The position numbers and the translations under genes were made by a program. A stretch of DNA of 64,000 bases. Source: JAWKSY01 sp041402125 (GTDB lineage: Bacteria; Planctomycetota; GCA-002687715; DRQF01). The notes under the pieces are model-generated. The model had not been told where the DNA came from. It saw only the letters and a program-made list of their open reading frames with translations, and did no database searches. Shown piece after piece: positions 1-8,089 of this stretch. The stretch's first letter is position 1. The number at the start of each line of letters is the position of its first letter. The stretch spans positions 1-64,000 of the forward strand of contig JAWKSY010000015.1 of NCBI GenBank assembly GCA_041402125.1. The letters are read 5' to 3'.

Positions 1-1
1 G

Positions 2-73
2 GCCGCGGGCGACCTGCTCCTCCTCCTCGACGAGCGCCATGCGTCGGGAGAGGACCCGGCCGGAGGCGCCTGA
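2..73 (+). CDS. C-terminal end of an upstream gene (partial)
   Basis: One frame is open from the left edge and stops with TGA at 71-73. It ends in a leucine run followed by an acidic stretch (LLLLLDERHASGEDPAGGA). It overlaps the meaB start by about 35 bases, as is common for coupled genes. meaB often follows the methylmalonyl-CoA mutase large subunit, so that is one possible identity, but 23 residues are too few to decide. The frame could also be fortuitous. Confidence 0.35.
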   Translation, partial: AAGDLLLLLDERHASGEDPAGGA

Positions 74-1076
74 GGTGACGCGCGCCCGCCGACCGGATCT
101 CGCCGAGCTCGAACGCGGCGTCCGCGCCGGCGACCGCGGCCTCCTCGCCCGCGCGATCACCCTCGTCGAGAGCGTCCGGGCGGAGGACCGCGAGGCGGCC
201 CAGACCCTCGTGAACGCCCTGCTCGATCGCACCGGAGGCGCATATCGCGTCGGCCTGAGCGGGCCGCCCGGCGTCGGCAAGAGCAGCTTCATCGAGACGC
301 TCGGCTGCGTCCTCTGCGACCGCGGTCACCGCGTGGCCGTGCTCGCCGTCGACCCCTCGAGCTCGCTCACCGGCGGCAGCATCCTCGGCGACAAGAGCCG
401 CATGGTCGAGCTCTCGCGGCGGGACGAGGCCTTCATCCGCCCCTCGCCCTCGGCCGCGACCCTCGGCGGCGTCGCCCGGCGGACGCGCGAGGCGCTCCTC
501 CTCTGCGAGGCTGCCGGTCATGACGTCGTGCTCGTCGAGACGGTGGGCGTCGGCCAGTCCGAGACCGCCGTCGCCGACATGGTCGACACCTTCTGCGTCC
601 TCGCGCAGCCCGGCGCCGGCGACGAGCTGCAGGGCATCAAGCGCGGCATCCTCGAGCTCGCCGACGTCGTCGCGGTGAACAAGGCCGACGGGTCGCTCCT
701 GCCCGCGGCTCGCATCGCGGTGGCCGAGCTCCAGGCCGCCTTCCACTACGCCCGACCGCGCGGCGGAGGCTGGGCGCCCCGCGCGCTCGCGGTCTCGGCC
801 CACGAGCGCTCCGGCATCGACGAGTTCTGGGAGGCGGTCGAGGCGCATCGCGCCGCGATCGCGGCCACCGGCGAGCTCGAGTCACGGCGCGTCGAGCAGC
901 GTCGCCGCTGGCTCTGGGACGAGATCCGCGAGCTGACCCTCCGCCGGATCGAGGCCGACGAGACCGTCCGCGAGCGCTTCGTCGCGCTCGAGGACGAGGT
1001 CGCGGCCGGCCGGCGGACACCGGGAGCGGCCGCGGCCGAGCTCGTCGCCGCGCTCTTTCCTCCGCGCGGCGATTGA
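39..1076 (+). CDS. meaB: MeaB/ArgK-family G3E GTPase, methylmalonyl-CoA mutase chaperone
   Basis: Cytoplasmic GTPase that, in the characterised family, gates cofactor loading and protects adenosylcobalamin-dependent methylmalonyl-CoA mutase. The 345-residue length fits the family. Visible motifs are a Walker A loop GPPGVGKS at residues 75-82, the family stretch VLAVDPSSSLTGGSILGDKS at about 101-120, the G3 region ETVGVGQSE at 167-175, and the guanine-specificity motif NKAD at 214-217. The C-terminal quarter is the helical dimerisation arm. The ATG at 39 lies inside the end of an upstream frame, which suggests translational coupling. The mutase itself would lie left of the window. The family call is secure; the partner enzyme is inferred. 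Confidence 0.94.
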   Translation: MRRERTRPEAPEVTRARRPDLAELERGVRAGDRGLLARAITLVESVRAEDREAAQTLVNALLDRTGGAYRVGLSGPPGVGKSSFIETLGCVLCDRGHRVAVLAVDPSSSLTGGSILGDKSRMVELSRRDEAFIRPSPSAATLGGVARRTREALLLCEAAGHDVVLVETVGVGQSETAVADMVDTFCVLAQPGAGDELQGIKRGILELADVVAVNKADGSLLPAARIAVAELQAAFHYARPRGGGWAPRALAVSAHERSGIDEFWEAVEAHRAAIAATGELESRRVEQRRRWLWDEIRELTLRRIEADETVRERFVALEDEVAAGRRTPGAAAAELVAALFPPRGD

Positions 1077-1091
1077 GCCGCCCCGGTCGAT

Positions 1092-2720
1092 TCAGCCCTG
1101 GAAGCGCAGCGCCAGCGTGTGCGAGGCGCGCTGCGTTCCGAGGTCGACGAGCTGGACGTAGACCGTCGTGTCCGCGAGGAGCGGGTGCACGAGGAGCTGG
1201 TGGTGCGCCCAGGCGCCCGTCGCGTCCGGCACGACCGCCGCGCTGAAGCCGCCGCCGAGCTGGGTGACGTTGACGAGCGCGGTGCCGACGACCATCGGCG
1301 TCGCGAGCAGGCTCGTGTTCACCATGGCGACCACGACCTGCGGGATGCCGGGCACGTTCACGAAACCGGTGGCGACGAGCCGGCCGCCGGGGATCGCGGC
1401 CTGGTAGGGGCGCCACTCGAGCTCGAGCGCGGTGGCGATCGGCGGCCCGCCGAAGATGCCGCCGCTCGTTCCGCCGCTGGGACCGCCGATGCGCCGGGCG
1501 CCGTAGAGCGAGGTGAGATGGAGCGTGCCCGGATCGACGCCGGGGTCGCGCACGCCGACGCAGAGCTCGTCGAAGCGGTCGCCGCCGAGGTCGCCGACGG
1601 CGTTCAGCGAGGCGATGCCCTCCGCCACCGGGGCCGCGTCGGGCAGGTTGGCGAGCACGCCGTTCGCGGCGAGACCAGCGCCGAAGTCGGCCAGCCGCAC
1701 CGTTCCGGAGTCCGAGTAGGCCAGCTCGTCGTGTCCGTCGCGGTCGAAGTCGCCTCCCGCGATGGCGTGGAAACGCGCTCCGCCGGTGAAGTGGACCGAG
1801 AGCAGGGGGATGTGCGGGACGACGCCGCGCAGGATGTCGAGCGTCGCGATCGATCCGGCGGCGCCGGTGTTCGGGGTGGCGATCGCGAGGTCGGTCACGC
1901 CGTCGCCGTCGTAGTCCAGGGACTCGAGGACGCGACCGAAGTCGACGCTGACGGGGCCGGGGAGGAGGCCGAAGGAGACGAGATCGGCGCCCGAGATCAG
2001 GTCGACCGCGCCGCCGCCGGTCGAGAGCGCGAACTGCCCGAGGGCGAAGTCGGGCACGCCGTCGAAGTTCCAGTCGTCGAGAGCCGCGAAGCCCGTCGGC
2101 AGCGCCCCGCGCGTCGTGATCATGAGCGGGGCGAAGCTCAGCCCGTCGCGGACGCTCAGGATCGTGCCGCCGAAGGGGACCACGCTCACCAGGAGGAGCT
2201 CGGTGACGCCGTCGCCGTTCAGGTCCGTCATCTCGGCGACGTGGCGTCCGGGGCTCGCGGCCTGCGTGATGGCGAGGCTCGAGTTGATGACGAGCCCGGT
2301 CGCGGTGGAGACCACGCCGACCAGGGTCGACGCGCTGAAGACCGCGACGTCGTCGAGGCCGTCGAGGTCGCGATCCCCGACGTTCACGACCCGCGTCCCG
2401 AAGGTCGGGATGGGTCCCGGTCCGACGCCGCCGGTGGGGGCGGGGAAGTTCGAGATGATCGCGCCGAGCCGTCCGTCCACGATGAGGAGGCGTCCCGAAC
2501 TGGTCGAGGTCGGATCGTTCGGCGCGCCGACCGCGAGGTCCTCGAAGCCGTCGCCGTCGATGTCGCCCACGGCCGCGACGTCGGCCCCGATCGCCTCGAG
2601 CGGCGGGGACGCGAGCCCGCCCGCGTCCAGCGTCCACACGACGGGGAACTGGGCCGCGGCCGGCGCGACGAGGAGGAAGAGCGCGGCGCCGAGGGCGATG
2701 AGCGGCTTCGAGCGCGTCAT
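1092..2720 (-). CDS. secreted FG-GAP repeat protein
   Basis: Predicted exported protein of 542 residues. A Sec signal peptide covers residues 1-24 and ends in APAAAQ. It is followed by about seven FG-GAP/VCBS repeats with calcium-loop signatures such as GDIDGDGFEDLAVG and GDRDLDGLDDVAVF, the blade unit of integrin-alpha-like beta-propellers. A non-repeat C-terminal domain of about 130 residues ends in a beta-rich stretch (TTVYVQLVD..RASHTLALRF). The next gene (start 4392) encodes a close paralogue with the same end. A Shine-Dalgarno GGAG lies just before the ATG. A role at the cell surface is inferred only from export and the fold; no enzymatic motif is visible. Confidence 0.85.
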   Translation of the reverse strand: MTRSKPLIALGAALFLLVAPAAAQFPVVWTLDAGGLASPPLEAIGADVAAVGDIDGDGFEDLAVGAPNDPTSTSSGRLLIVDGRLGAIISNFPAPTGGVGPGPIPTFGTRVVNVGDRDLDGLDDVAVFSASTLVGVVSTATGLVINSSLAITQAASPGRHVAEMTDLNGDGVTELLLVSVVPFGGTILSVRDGLSFAPLMITTRGALPTGFAALDDWNFDGVPDFALGQFALSTGGGAVDLISGADLVSFGLLPGPVSVDFGRVLESLDYDGDGVTDLAIATPNTGAAGSIATLDILRGVVPHIPLLSVHFTGGARFHAIAGGDFDRDGHDELAYSDSGTVRLADFGAGLAANGVLANLPDAAPVAEGIASLNAVGDLGGDRFDELCVGVRDPGVDPGTLHLTSLYGARRIGGPSGGTSGGIFGGPPIATALELEWRPYQAAIPGGRLVATGFVNVPGIPQVVVAMVNTSLLATPMVVGTALVNVTQLGGGFSAAVVPDATGAWAHHQLLVHPLLADTTVYVQLVDLGTQRASHTLALRFQG

Positions 2721-2778
2721 GGTCGGTCTCCGTGGGAGCGTGGGTCGTGCGAGACGGGCCCCACTCGGGCCCGGTCGT

Positions 2779-4392
2779 TCAGCCGTGGAAGCGGAGCGCG
2801 ACCACGTGTGACGCGCGTTCCGTCAAGACGTCGACGACCTGGATGTAGACCGTCGTGTTCGCCAGCAGGGGATGGACGAGCAGCAGATGGTGCCGCCAGA
2901 CTCCCATCGCGTCGGGAAGGATCGGGGCGTTGAATCCGCCGCCGAGGGCCTCGACCTGGATGACGGCCGAGCCGAGGAGATAGGGGATCGCCACCAGGGA
3001 GGACGCCACGACCACGAGGACGTTGGACGGCATGCCGGGGACGACCACGAACCCGCTCGCCTGCAGGATGCCGCCGGGAATCGGCGCGGAGTAGGTCCGC
3101 CACGCGAGCTCGAGCGGGACCGGCGTCGGCGGCGCGCCGTTCTGGCCGCTGCCGCCGCTCGGCTGGAACATGCGGCGAGCGCCGAAGAAGGAGGCGAGGT
3201 GCACCGTGCCCAGGTCCACGCCCGGTTCCGAGACGCAGACCGCGAGGTCCTCGAAGTCGTCGCCCGTGACGTCGCCGACGTCGACGAGGCGCATGATGCC
3301 CTCGACCGACGCGGCGGCATCGGGGAGACTCGTGAGAGAGGGCGCGGCGACGAAGCCGGTGCCGAAGACGGCGAGTCGGACGGCGCCGAGGTCGGAGTAG
3401 GCGATCTCCTCGCGGCCGTCGCGATCGAAGTCGCCGCCCGCGATGTGATCGAAGTGCCGCCCGCCCACGAAGGTCGCCGTGAAGAGCAGCGGTTGGGAGG
3501 CGACGCCTCCGTAGACGTCGAGCGTCGCCAAGGAGGTCGGCGAGGCGGTGTTCGGCGTCGCCGCCGCGAGGTCCGTCCCCCCGTCCCCGGCGAAGTCGAG
3601 CGCCTCGAGCACGTGGCCGTGATCGGCGCCGGGGACGCCGGTGAGCGTTCCGAAGACGCCGAGTCCCAGGCCCGAGATCAGCGCGATCGAGCCCGACCCG
3701 GTCGTGGCGTCGAACTGGCCGAGGGCGACGTCTCCCGCGCCGTCGGCGTTCCAGTCGCCGAGGCTCGCGAAGCCGGTGGGCGTGCCCGGAAGGGTGACCG
3801 ACGCGAGCTCGGCGAAGCCGGACCCGTCGCGCAGGCTGAGGATCGTGCCGCCGCTCGCGAGATCCTCCGCGACGAGCAGGAGTTCGCGGTGGCCGTCGCC
3901 GTTCTGATCGTCCAGCTCCACGATCTCCCTCGGGACGGCCCCGGCGAGGCCGAAGGCGCCCGGTCCGCTGAGGGGCTGGCCCGTCCGCATCGAGATGATG
4001 GCGACCACCTCGGTGTCGCTGAAGACGGCGACGTCATCGACTCCGTCGAGATCGCGGTCACCGACGTTCGCGAGCTTCCGTCCGTAGGACGCGAGGGGTC
4101 CGCTCGTGAGGCTGAACGCCGGTGGGGCGAAGAAGGAGACCATCGAGCCGAACTGGCCGTCGACGACGAGGAGATAGCCGGAGAAGTTCTGGCCGATGAT
4201 CCGGGGCGCACCGACCGCGATCTCGGACAGACCGTCGCCGTTGACGTCGCCGATCGCCGTGGCGTCCGCCCCGAACGCCCAGTTTCCGGTGAAGAAGAAG
4301 GCGTCGTCCTGCGTCCAGGCGACGGGAAACTGCGCGCGGGCCGGCAGGGCGAGGGCGACCAGGATCGCTCCCAGGCCGAGGATGGTTCTCAT
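2779..4392 (-). CDS. secreted FG-GAP repeat protein (paralogue of the 1092-2720 gene)
   Basis: Secreted protein of 537 residues. The frame is open further upstream, but the ATG at 4392 is chosen because it begins a clean signal peptide (MRTILGLGAILVALALPARA, cut before QFPVAW) and is preceded by a GAGAGG ribosome site. FG-GAP blades carry loops such as GDVNGDGLSEIAVG and GDFDRDGREEIAYS. The C-terminal domain closely matches that of the gene downstream, with an equivalent terminal stretch (TTVYIQVVD..RASHVVALRF). The two genes lie 58 bases apart on the same strand and look like a tandem duplication. No catalytic residues are recognisable; surface adhesion or matrix function is only a guess. 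Confidence 0.84.
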   Translation of the reverse strand: MRTILGLGAILVALALPARAQFPVAWTQDDAFFFTGNWAFGADATAIGDVNGDGLSEIAVGAPRIIGQNFSGYLLVVDGQFGSMVSFFAPPAFSLTSGPLASYGRKLANVGDRDLDGVDDVAVFSDTEVVAIISMRTGQPLSGPGAFGLAGAVPREIVELDDQNGDGHRELLLVAEDLASGGTILSLRDGSGFAELASVTLPGTPTGFASLGDWNADGAGDVALGQFDATTGSGSIALISGLGLGVFGTLTGVPGADHGHVLEALDFAGDGGTDLAAATPNTASPTSLATLDVYGGVASQPLLFTATFVGGRHFDHIAGGDFDRDGREEIAYSDLGAVRLAVFGTGFVAAPSLTSLPDAAASVEGIMRLVDVGDVTGDDFEDLAVCVSEPGVDLGTVHLASFFGARRMFQPSGGSGQNGAPPTPVPLELAWRTYSAPIPGGILQASGFVVVPGMPSNVLVVVASSLVAIPYLLGSAVIQVEALGGGFNAPILPDAMGVWRHHLLLVHPLLANTTVYIQVVDVLTERASHVVALRFHG

Positions 4393-4493
4393 GGTGGGGA
4401 TCCTCTCTCCGTCAGAGGATACCCGTCGCGCGGGGGGAAGTCGCCGGGGCGGCGGATTGTCGGCCGTTCCCCGCGGAGCGGCCGACCCCGTCG

Positions 4494-6239
4494 TCAAGGC
4501 AGGCGAGCGAGCTCCCGCTCGAAGCCGCTGCAGCGCAGGGCCCAGGAGCCGCGGCGGTAGACGGCGTAGGGACGGCCTTCGCCCGCGTCGAGCGTCGCGC
4601 CCGCCGCCGCGATCGCGAAGGCGTGGCGCACCGGTTCGACCTCCTCGCCCGAGAAGGCCTCGGTGCTCATGAGGGCCCCCGCCGCCGCGGCCGCGTCCGG
4701 CGCGAGTCCGAACCCCTGCGCGACCGCGCCGAGGAGATGGCGCGCCGGCTGACGCTCGTCGAGGAGTCGCGCGAGTCGCGTCTCGTCCCCGCCGAGTCGC
4801 GCGAGCCCGAGGATCGCGTCGCGGCGGCGTTCGAGGTCTCCCCGGTCGAGCGCGAGGTCGCGCACGACGCCGCGGGCCTTCTCGTCGCCGACGGCGCCGA
4901 GGGCGAGGGCGTAGAGGCCGAGCATGGAGGCGGCGCCGCCGCGGTCGAAGCGCGCGCGGAGGCGCGCGCGGTCCTCCGGATAGCCGAGGCGGGCGAGCGC
5001 CAGGCCCGCCGCCGTCGCGACGTCCGGCGCCTTGGCCTGCTCGACGAGCGGTCGCAGCGCCGCCGCGAGGCGACGCGGGATGTCGGCGTTCCAGATGGGG
5101 GCGCGCTCGAAGCCGAAGGCGAGGGCCCAGACGATGGTCTCCACCATCGAGGCGTCGCCGATGCGGTCGATGAACTCCGCCGACTCGAGCGGTGCGCGAT
5201 GCGTGAGGACGCCGGCCGCGAGGATGCGGGGGACCATGTGGGGATCCCCCCGGACCACGCGCAGCAGGCGCGCACGCTGTTCCTCGCCGATGTGCGCACG
5301 ACCGAGTGCGAGCCCGTCGAGCGCGGCCGCGCGCAGATCGGCGGCGCTCTCATCGAGCGCGTCGAGGAGCGTCGCCTCCGCGAACTCGCCGCCGCCCGCG
5401 CCGAGCGCCCGGAGCGCCGCCGCGCGGATCCAGCGGTCGACCTTCGGATGGGCCGCCAGGGCGCGCACGGCCTCTCCGGCTTCGGCGTCCGGCCGCCGCG
5501 CGTGGATCGCGAGGGCGGCAATCGTCGTCTCGACGCCGTCGAGTCCGTCTTCGCGCGGAATCACGAGCGCGGCGCGATACACGGCGCGGAACTTCGCGAC
5601 CTCCTTCTCGGGCACGGCCGCGCCGAGCCGGCGCGCGAGCTCCTCGCCCGCGAGCATCGCCGCCGCGCGCTGGGGATCGTAGGTGTAGATCGAGGACAGG
5701 CTGGCCTCGGCGAGCGCCCGCAGGAAGCGGTAGTCCCCGACGTCGCCGACGAGGCCGAGCGCGAGCGTCGCGAGGCGGCGCGTCTCGCGGTCCTCGTCGC
5801 GGATGAGATCGCGCACGAGCTCGACGTCGGCGCGCATCCCGGCGCGGCCGAGCGCGAAGGCGGCGGCGCGACGCACCTCGGGAGAGGGGTGCTTCGCGGC
5901 GGCGCGGATCTCCTTCTCGAGCGCCGCCCGCAGCTTGGTCGGCACGGCGGTGCGCGCGCCTTCGGCCGGCTCGAGCATCAGGTCCTCGCCGCGCATGTAC
6001 CACCACGCGGTCCAGTGCCGCTCCTCGGCCGCGAGGCGCTTCCGCATCTCCTCCGGCGTCGGCATGTAGGGGCCCTTCATCTCGTCGAAGGGGAAGGCGC
6101 CGGGCAGCGGGCCCTCGCCCACCGGACCCCAGAGGCCGATGCCCCGGAAGCGCTGGCCCTGCGCGGAGAGGGCGCCGGCGGCGACGAGGACGGTGAGCAG
6201 GAGGGTGGTCAGACGGGCGGGCGCGGCGCGAAGCGTCAT
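4494..6239 (-). CDS. secreted HEAT-repeat protein
   Basis: Exported protein of 581 residues with a signal peptide (residues about 1-26, ending in GALSAQ). A short unique N-terminal region is rich in aromatic residues (HWTAWWYMRGEDL). From about residue 110 onward there are repeated helical pairs of HEAT type with the pattern VRRAAAFALGRAG, LRAAALDGLALGR and RRRDAILGLARLGG. Such armadillo-like solenoids are protein-binding scaffolds, and many lie in planctomycete periplasmic or surface proteins. It is on the same strand as the two FG-GAP genes and starts upstream of them, 101 bases before the next start, so co-transcription is possible. Its partner and function are unknown. Confidence 0.8.
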   Translation of the reverse strand: MTLRAAPARLTTLLLTVLVAAGALSAQGQRFRGIGLWGPVGEGPLPGAFPFDEMKGPYMPTPEEMRKRLAAEERHWTAWWYMRGEDLMLEPAEGARTAVPTKLRAALEKEIRAAAKHPSPEVRRAAAFALGRAGMRADVELVRDLIRDEDRETRRLATLALGLVGDVGDYRFLRALAEASLSSIYTYDPQRAAAMLAGEELARRLGAAVPEKEVAKFRAVYRAALVIPREDGLDGVETTIAALAIHARRPDAEAGEAVRALAAHPKVDRWIRAAALRALGAGGGEFAEATLLDALDESAADLRAAALDGLALGRAHIGEEQRARLLRVVRGDPHMVPRILAAGVLTHRAPLESAEFIDRIGDASMVETIVWALAFGFERAPIWNADIPRRLAAALRPLVEQAKAPDVATAAGLALARLGYPEDRARLRARFDRGGAASMLGLYALALGAVGDEKARGVVRDLALDRGDLERRRDAILGLARLGGDETRLARLLDERQPARHLLGAVAQGFGLAPDAAAAAGALMSTEAFSGEEVEPVRHAFAIAAAGATLDAGEGRPYAVYRRGSWALRCSGFERELARLP

Positions 6240-6390
6240 GAGCGGGTCTCCGGGGGCGGGGGAGGGACGCCATCGAGTGTCGCGCGGGGCGCGGATTCGT
6301 CGCCTCTTCTCCGCCTTTGTCGCGGGCGCTCCGGATCGTCGCGCTCGAGTGTATCCGGTTCGAGTCCCCGGGCGGGCATCGCGCTCGACT

Positions 6391-7356
6391 TCAGGGCGCG
6401 GTGTTCTCGAGATCGCGCGCGATCGCCTCGGCGAGATCGCGTCGCTCCGGCGCCGGACGCGCGAGGAGCAGCGCGCCCAGCGTCGGGTCGAGGAGAGGGT
6501 CGACGGGCGCGAAGCCGTCCGCCCGCAGCGCGGACTCCAGTGCGGTTCTCAGCGGTCCCGGGGCCGAGATGGCGCCGCCCTCGAGCGCGATCTCGCCACG
6601 CTCCGGCGCCACCGCGCGGGCCAGCGCGGCGAGTTCGGCCGCGGCCCCCTCGACGATGGCGCGCGCCACCGGGCAGCCGCGCTCGGCGAGCGCGGCGACG
6701 CGGGGGGCGAGTGCGGCGACGGCCGGGCGGTCGAGCCGATCGGCGCCGGCGATGCGGAGCACGCCGCGGATCTCGGCCAGGGCGAGCTCGCGACGGAGCG
6801 TGCGACCGAGCTCGGAGGAGTCCTCGCGCCCGTCCGATTCGCGCACGAGGCGACGCAGGGCGGCGAGCCCGATCGCGGTCGCGCTGCCGGCGTCGTCGAG
6901 GATCGCGCCGAGTCCGCCGGCCCGGGCGCGGGAGCCGTCCTCGCGCTGGGCGAAGGCGGCCGAGCCGGTCCCGGCCACGAGGATCGCCCCGGCCTCGCTC
7001 CCGAAGGCGCCGCACCACGCGGCGGCGAGATCGTGGTCGACGACGATGCCGCCGGGCGCGGCGAGGCGGAGCGGCCCCAGCGCGTGCGCGAACTCCCGCC
7101 GCTCCTCGGCCGTCCCGAGCCCCGCGACGCCGAGGCCGGCGCTCGCGGCCGGCTCGGGTTTCGATCCGTACACGGCGAGCGCCTGGCCGCGGGCGCGTGC
7201 GATCGCGTGGAGCGCGCCATCCGTCCCGACGGCGCGGGGGTGACCGGGCCCGGCCCCGCCGCGCCCGACGATCCGGCCGGTGGCGAGGGTCGCGACGCAG
7301 CGCGTGTGCGTGCCGCCGAGGTCGAAGCCGAGGAAGAGGGCGGGGTCGTCGCTCAT
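6391..7356 (-). CDS. BadF/BadG/BcrA/BcrD-family kinase, probable N-acetylglucosamine kinase-like
   Basis: ASKHA-fold ATPase of 321 residues. The phosphate-1 loop FDLGGTHT is at residues 11-18. Other family signatures are VVDHDLAAAWCGAF, LVAGTGSAAF and GGLGAILDDAGSA, which match the eukaryote-like GlcNAc kinase branch of the BadF/BcrA family. The likely reaction is ATP-dependent phosphorylation of an amino sugar in the cytoplasm, perhaps cell-wall or chitin-derived GlcNAc, but the substrate cannot be read from the sequence. An intrinsic terminator hairpin lies 80 bases before its start, so the gene may be governed by premature termination of a long leader or may use its own promoter close by. 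Confidence 0.82.
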   Translation of the reverse strand: MSDDPALFLGFDLGGTHTRCVATLATGRIVGRGGAGPGHPRAVGTDGALHAIARARGQALAVYGSKPEPAASAGLGVAGLGTAEERREFAHALGPLRLAAPGGIVVDHDLAAAWCGAFGSEAGAILVAGTGSAAFAQREDGSRARAGGLGAILDDAGSATAIGLAALRRLVRESDGREDSSELGRTLRRELALAEIRGVLRIAGADRLDRPAVAALAPRVAALAERGCPVARAIVEGAAAELAALARAVAPERGEIALEGGAISAPGPLRTALESALRADGFAPVDPLLDPTLGALLLARPAPERRDLAEAIARDLENTAP

Positions 7357-7435
7357 GCCGTCTCGCGTCCGGGAATGAAGTTCGCCGAGAGACCGATTCT
7401 AGGGCGAGGGCGACGACGAGGTCGAGGGGGGCGAG

Positions 7436-7498
7436 AAAAAGGCGGGGGAGATCCGAGGCGTGCGGTCGGGCGACCGCGCGTGATCTCGAATCTCCCCC
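7436..7498 (-). terminator. strong intrinsic terminator upstream of the kinase gene
   Basis: A 55-base hairpin (7444-7498) pairs almost end to end: GGGGGAGAT with ATCTCCCCC (9 bp), CGAG with CTCG (4 bp), and an inner 9 bp arm around GCGGTC/GACCGC with loop GGGC. Read on the minus strand it is followed after three bases by TTTTT (7440-7436), the classic intrinsic layout and rare in this GC-rich window. Confidence 0.7.
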
Positions 7499-7905
7499 GG
7501 TCGGCGCCGCGGTGGGCGCACCTCCCGGCGATGGAAGTCCTCGGCGGACCGAGTACTCCCCGCGCGAAGGTTCGCGCCCCGAAGGACCCGCCGTACGCGT
7601 CCCGCGATCTCCGTCCGCTTCTCGAACCGGGCCCCGTCGTCGCAGCCGATACGGCGGCGGGACGTCGGGCCGGGAAGCGTTCGTCGGTCGCGCGACGCGT
7701 CGCGCCGGCGGTCGCCGTCTTCGGACCCGGGCGGACCCGGGACCGCGATGGTGCCTTCCCCGGCTCGTTCGGGATCGCCGGGCGACGGACGCGCGACCGG
7801 TCATCGGCCCCGTAGGGACGACGGCTGTCTTCTCGTCTCGAAGCGTTGGCGATCTCGGTCCGAGCGCGGAGGGCATCCCACCTCGAACCACGGCAAAGCA
7901 ACAAC
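7436..7905 (-). ncRNA. candidate non-coding RNA or attenuated leader (unidentified)
   Basis: A transcript of about 470 nt is implied by the promoter at 7912-7940 and the terminator at 7436-7498, both on the minus strand with no convincing protein gene between them. It ends 80 bases before the kinase start, so it could be an independent RNA or a leader whose terminator is conditionally read through. It matches none of the common housekeeping RNAs I can recognise. This is inference from signals only. Confidence 0.3.
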
Positions 7906-7911
7906 GACCGG

Positions 7912-7940
7912 AGTATGGAGTTCGGGACCGTCCCTGTAAA
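7912..7940 (-). promoter_or_regulatory. sigma70-like promoter
   Basis: On the minus strand TTTACA (7940-7935) and CATACT (7917-7912) are separated by exactly 17 bases. These match the consensus hexamers at 5 of 6 and 4 of 6 positions. The predicted start is near 7905, reading toward the terminator at 7498. Confidence 0.42.
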
Positions 7941-8089
7941 CGAAGGCCACTTTTGCCCCCGGGCGGCGGCGGAAGCCCGCGCTCCAACCCCCCGCGCACC
8001 GGGGGCTTGGCGACCGGTCCGGGGCGGGACGAACGACCGCGGCGGCGGACTACCGGGCCGGGGTCCGCTCCTGCATAGTGGGCCCCGTC

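Larger units (their letters stand above)
7357..8077. other. 0.7 kb gap without a recognisable protein gene
   Basis: No frame here has the strong third-position G/C bias of the neighbouring genes. The longest minus-strand frame (to 7904) would be an arginine- and proline-rich product with no family resemblance. What can be seen is a sigma70-like promoter and a strong terminator, both reading on the minus strand (listed separately). No tRNA, tmRNA, RNase P or SRP RNA signature was found by eye. Confidence 0.6.

Noticed and set aside
7353..7904. A 183-codon minus-strand frame filling the orphan transcript region
   Set aside because: Third positions are not G/C-saturated as in real genes here, it starts at TTG, and the product is an Arg/Pro/Ser-rich mixture without family resemblance.
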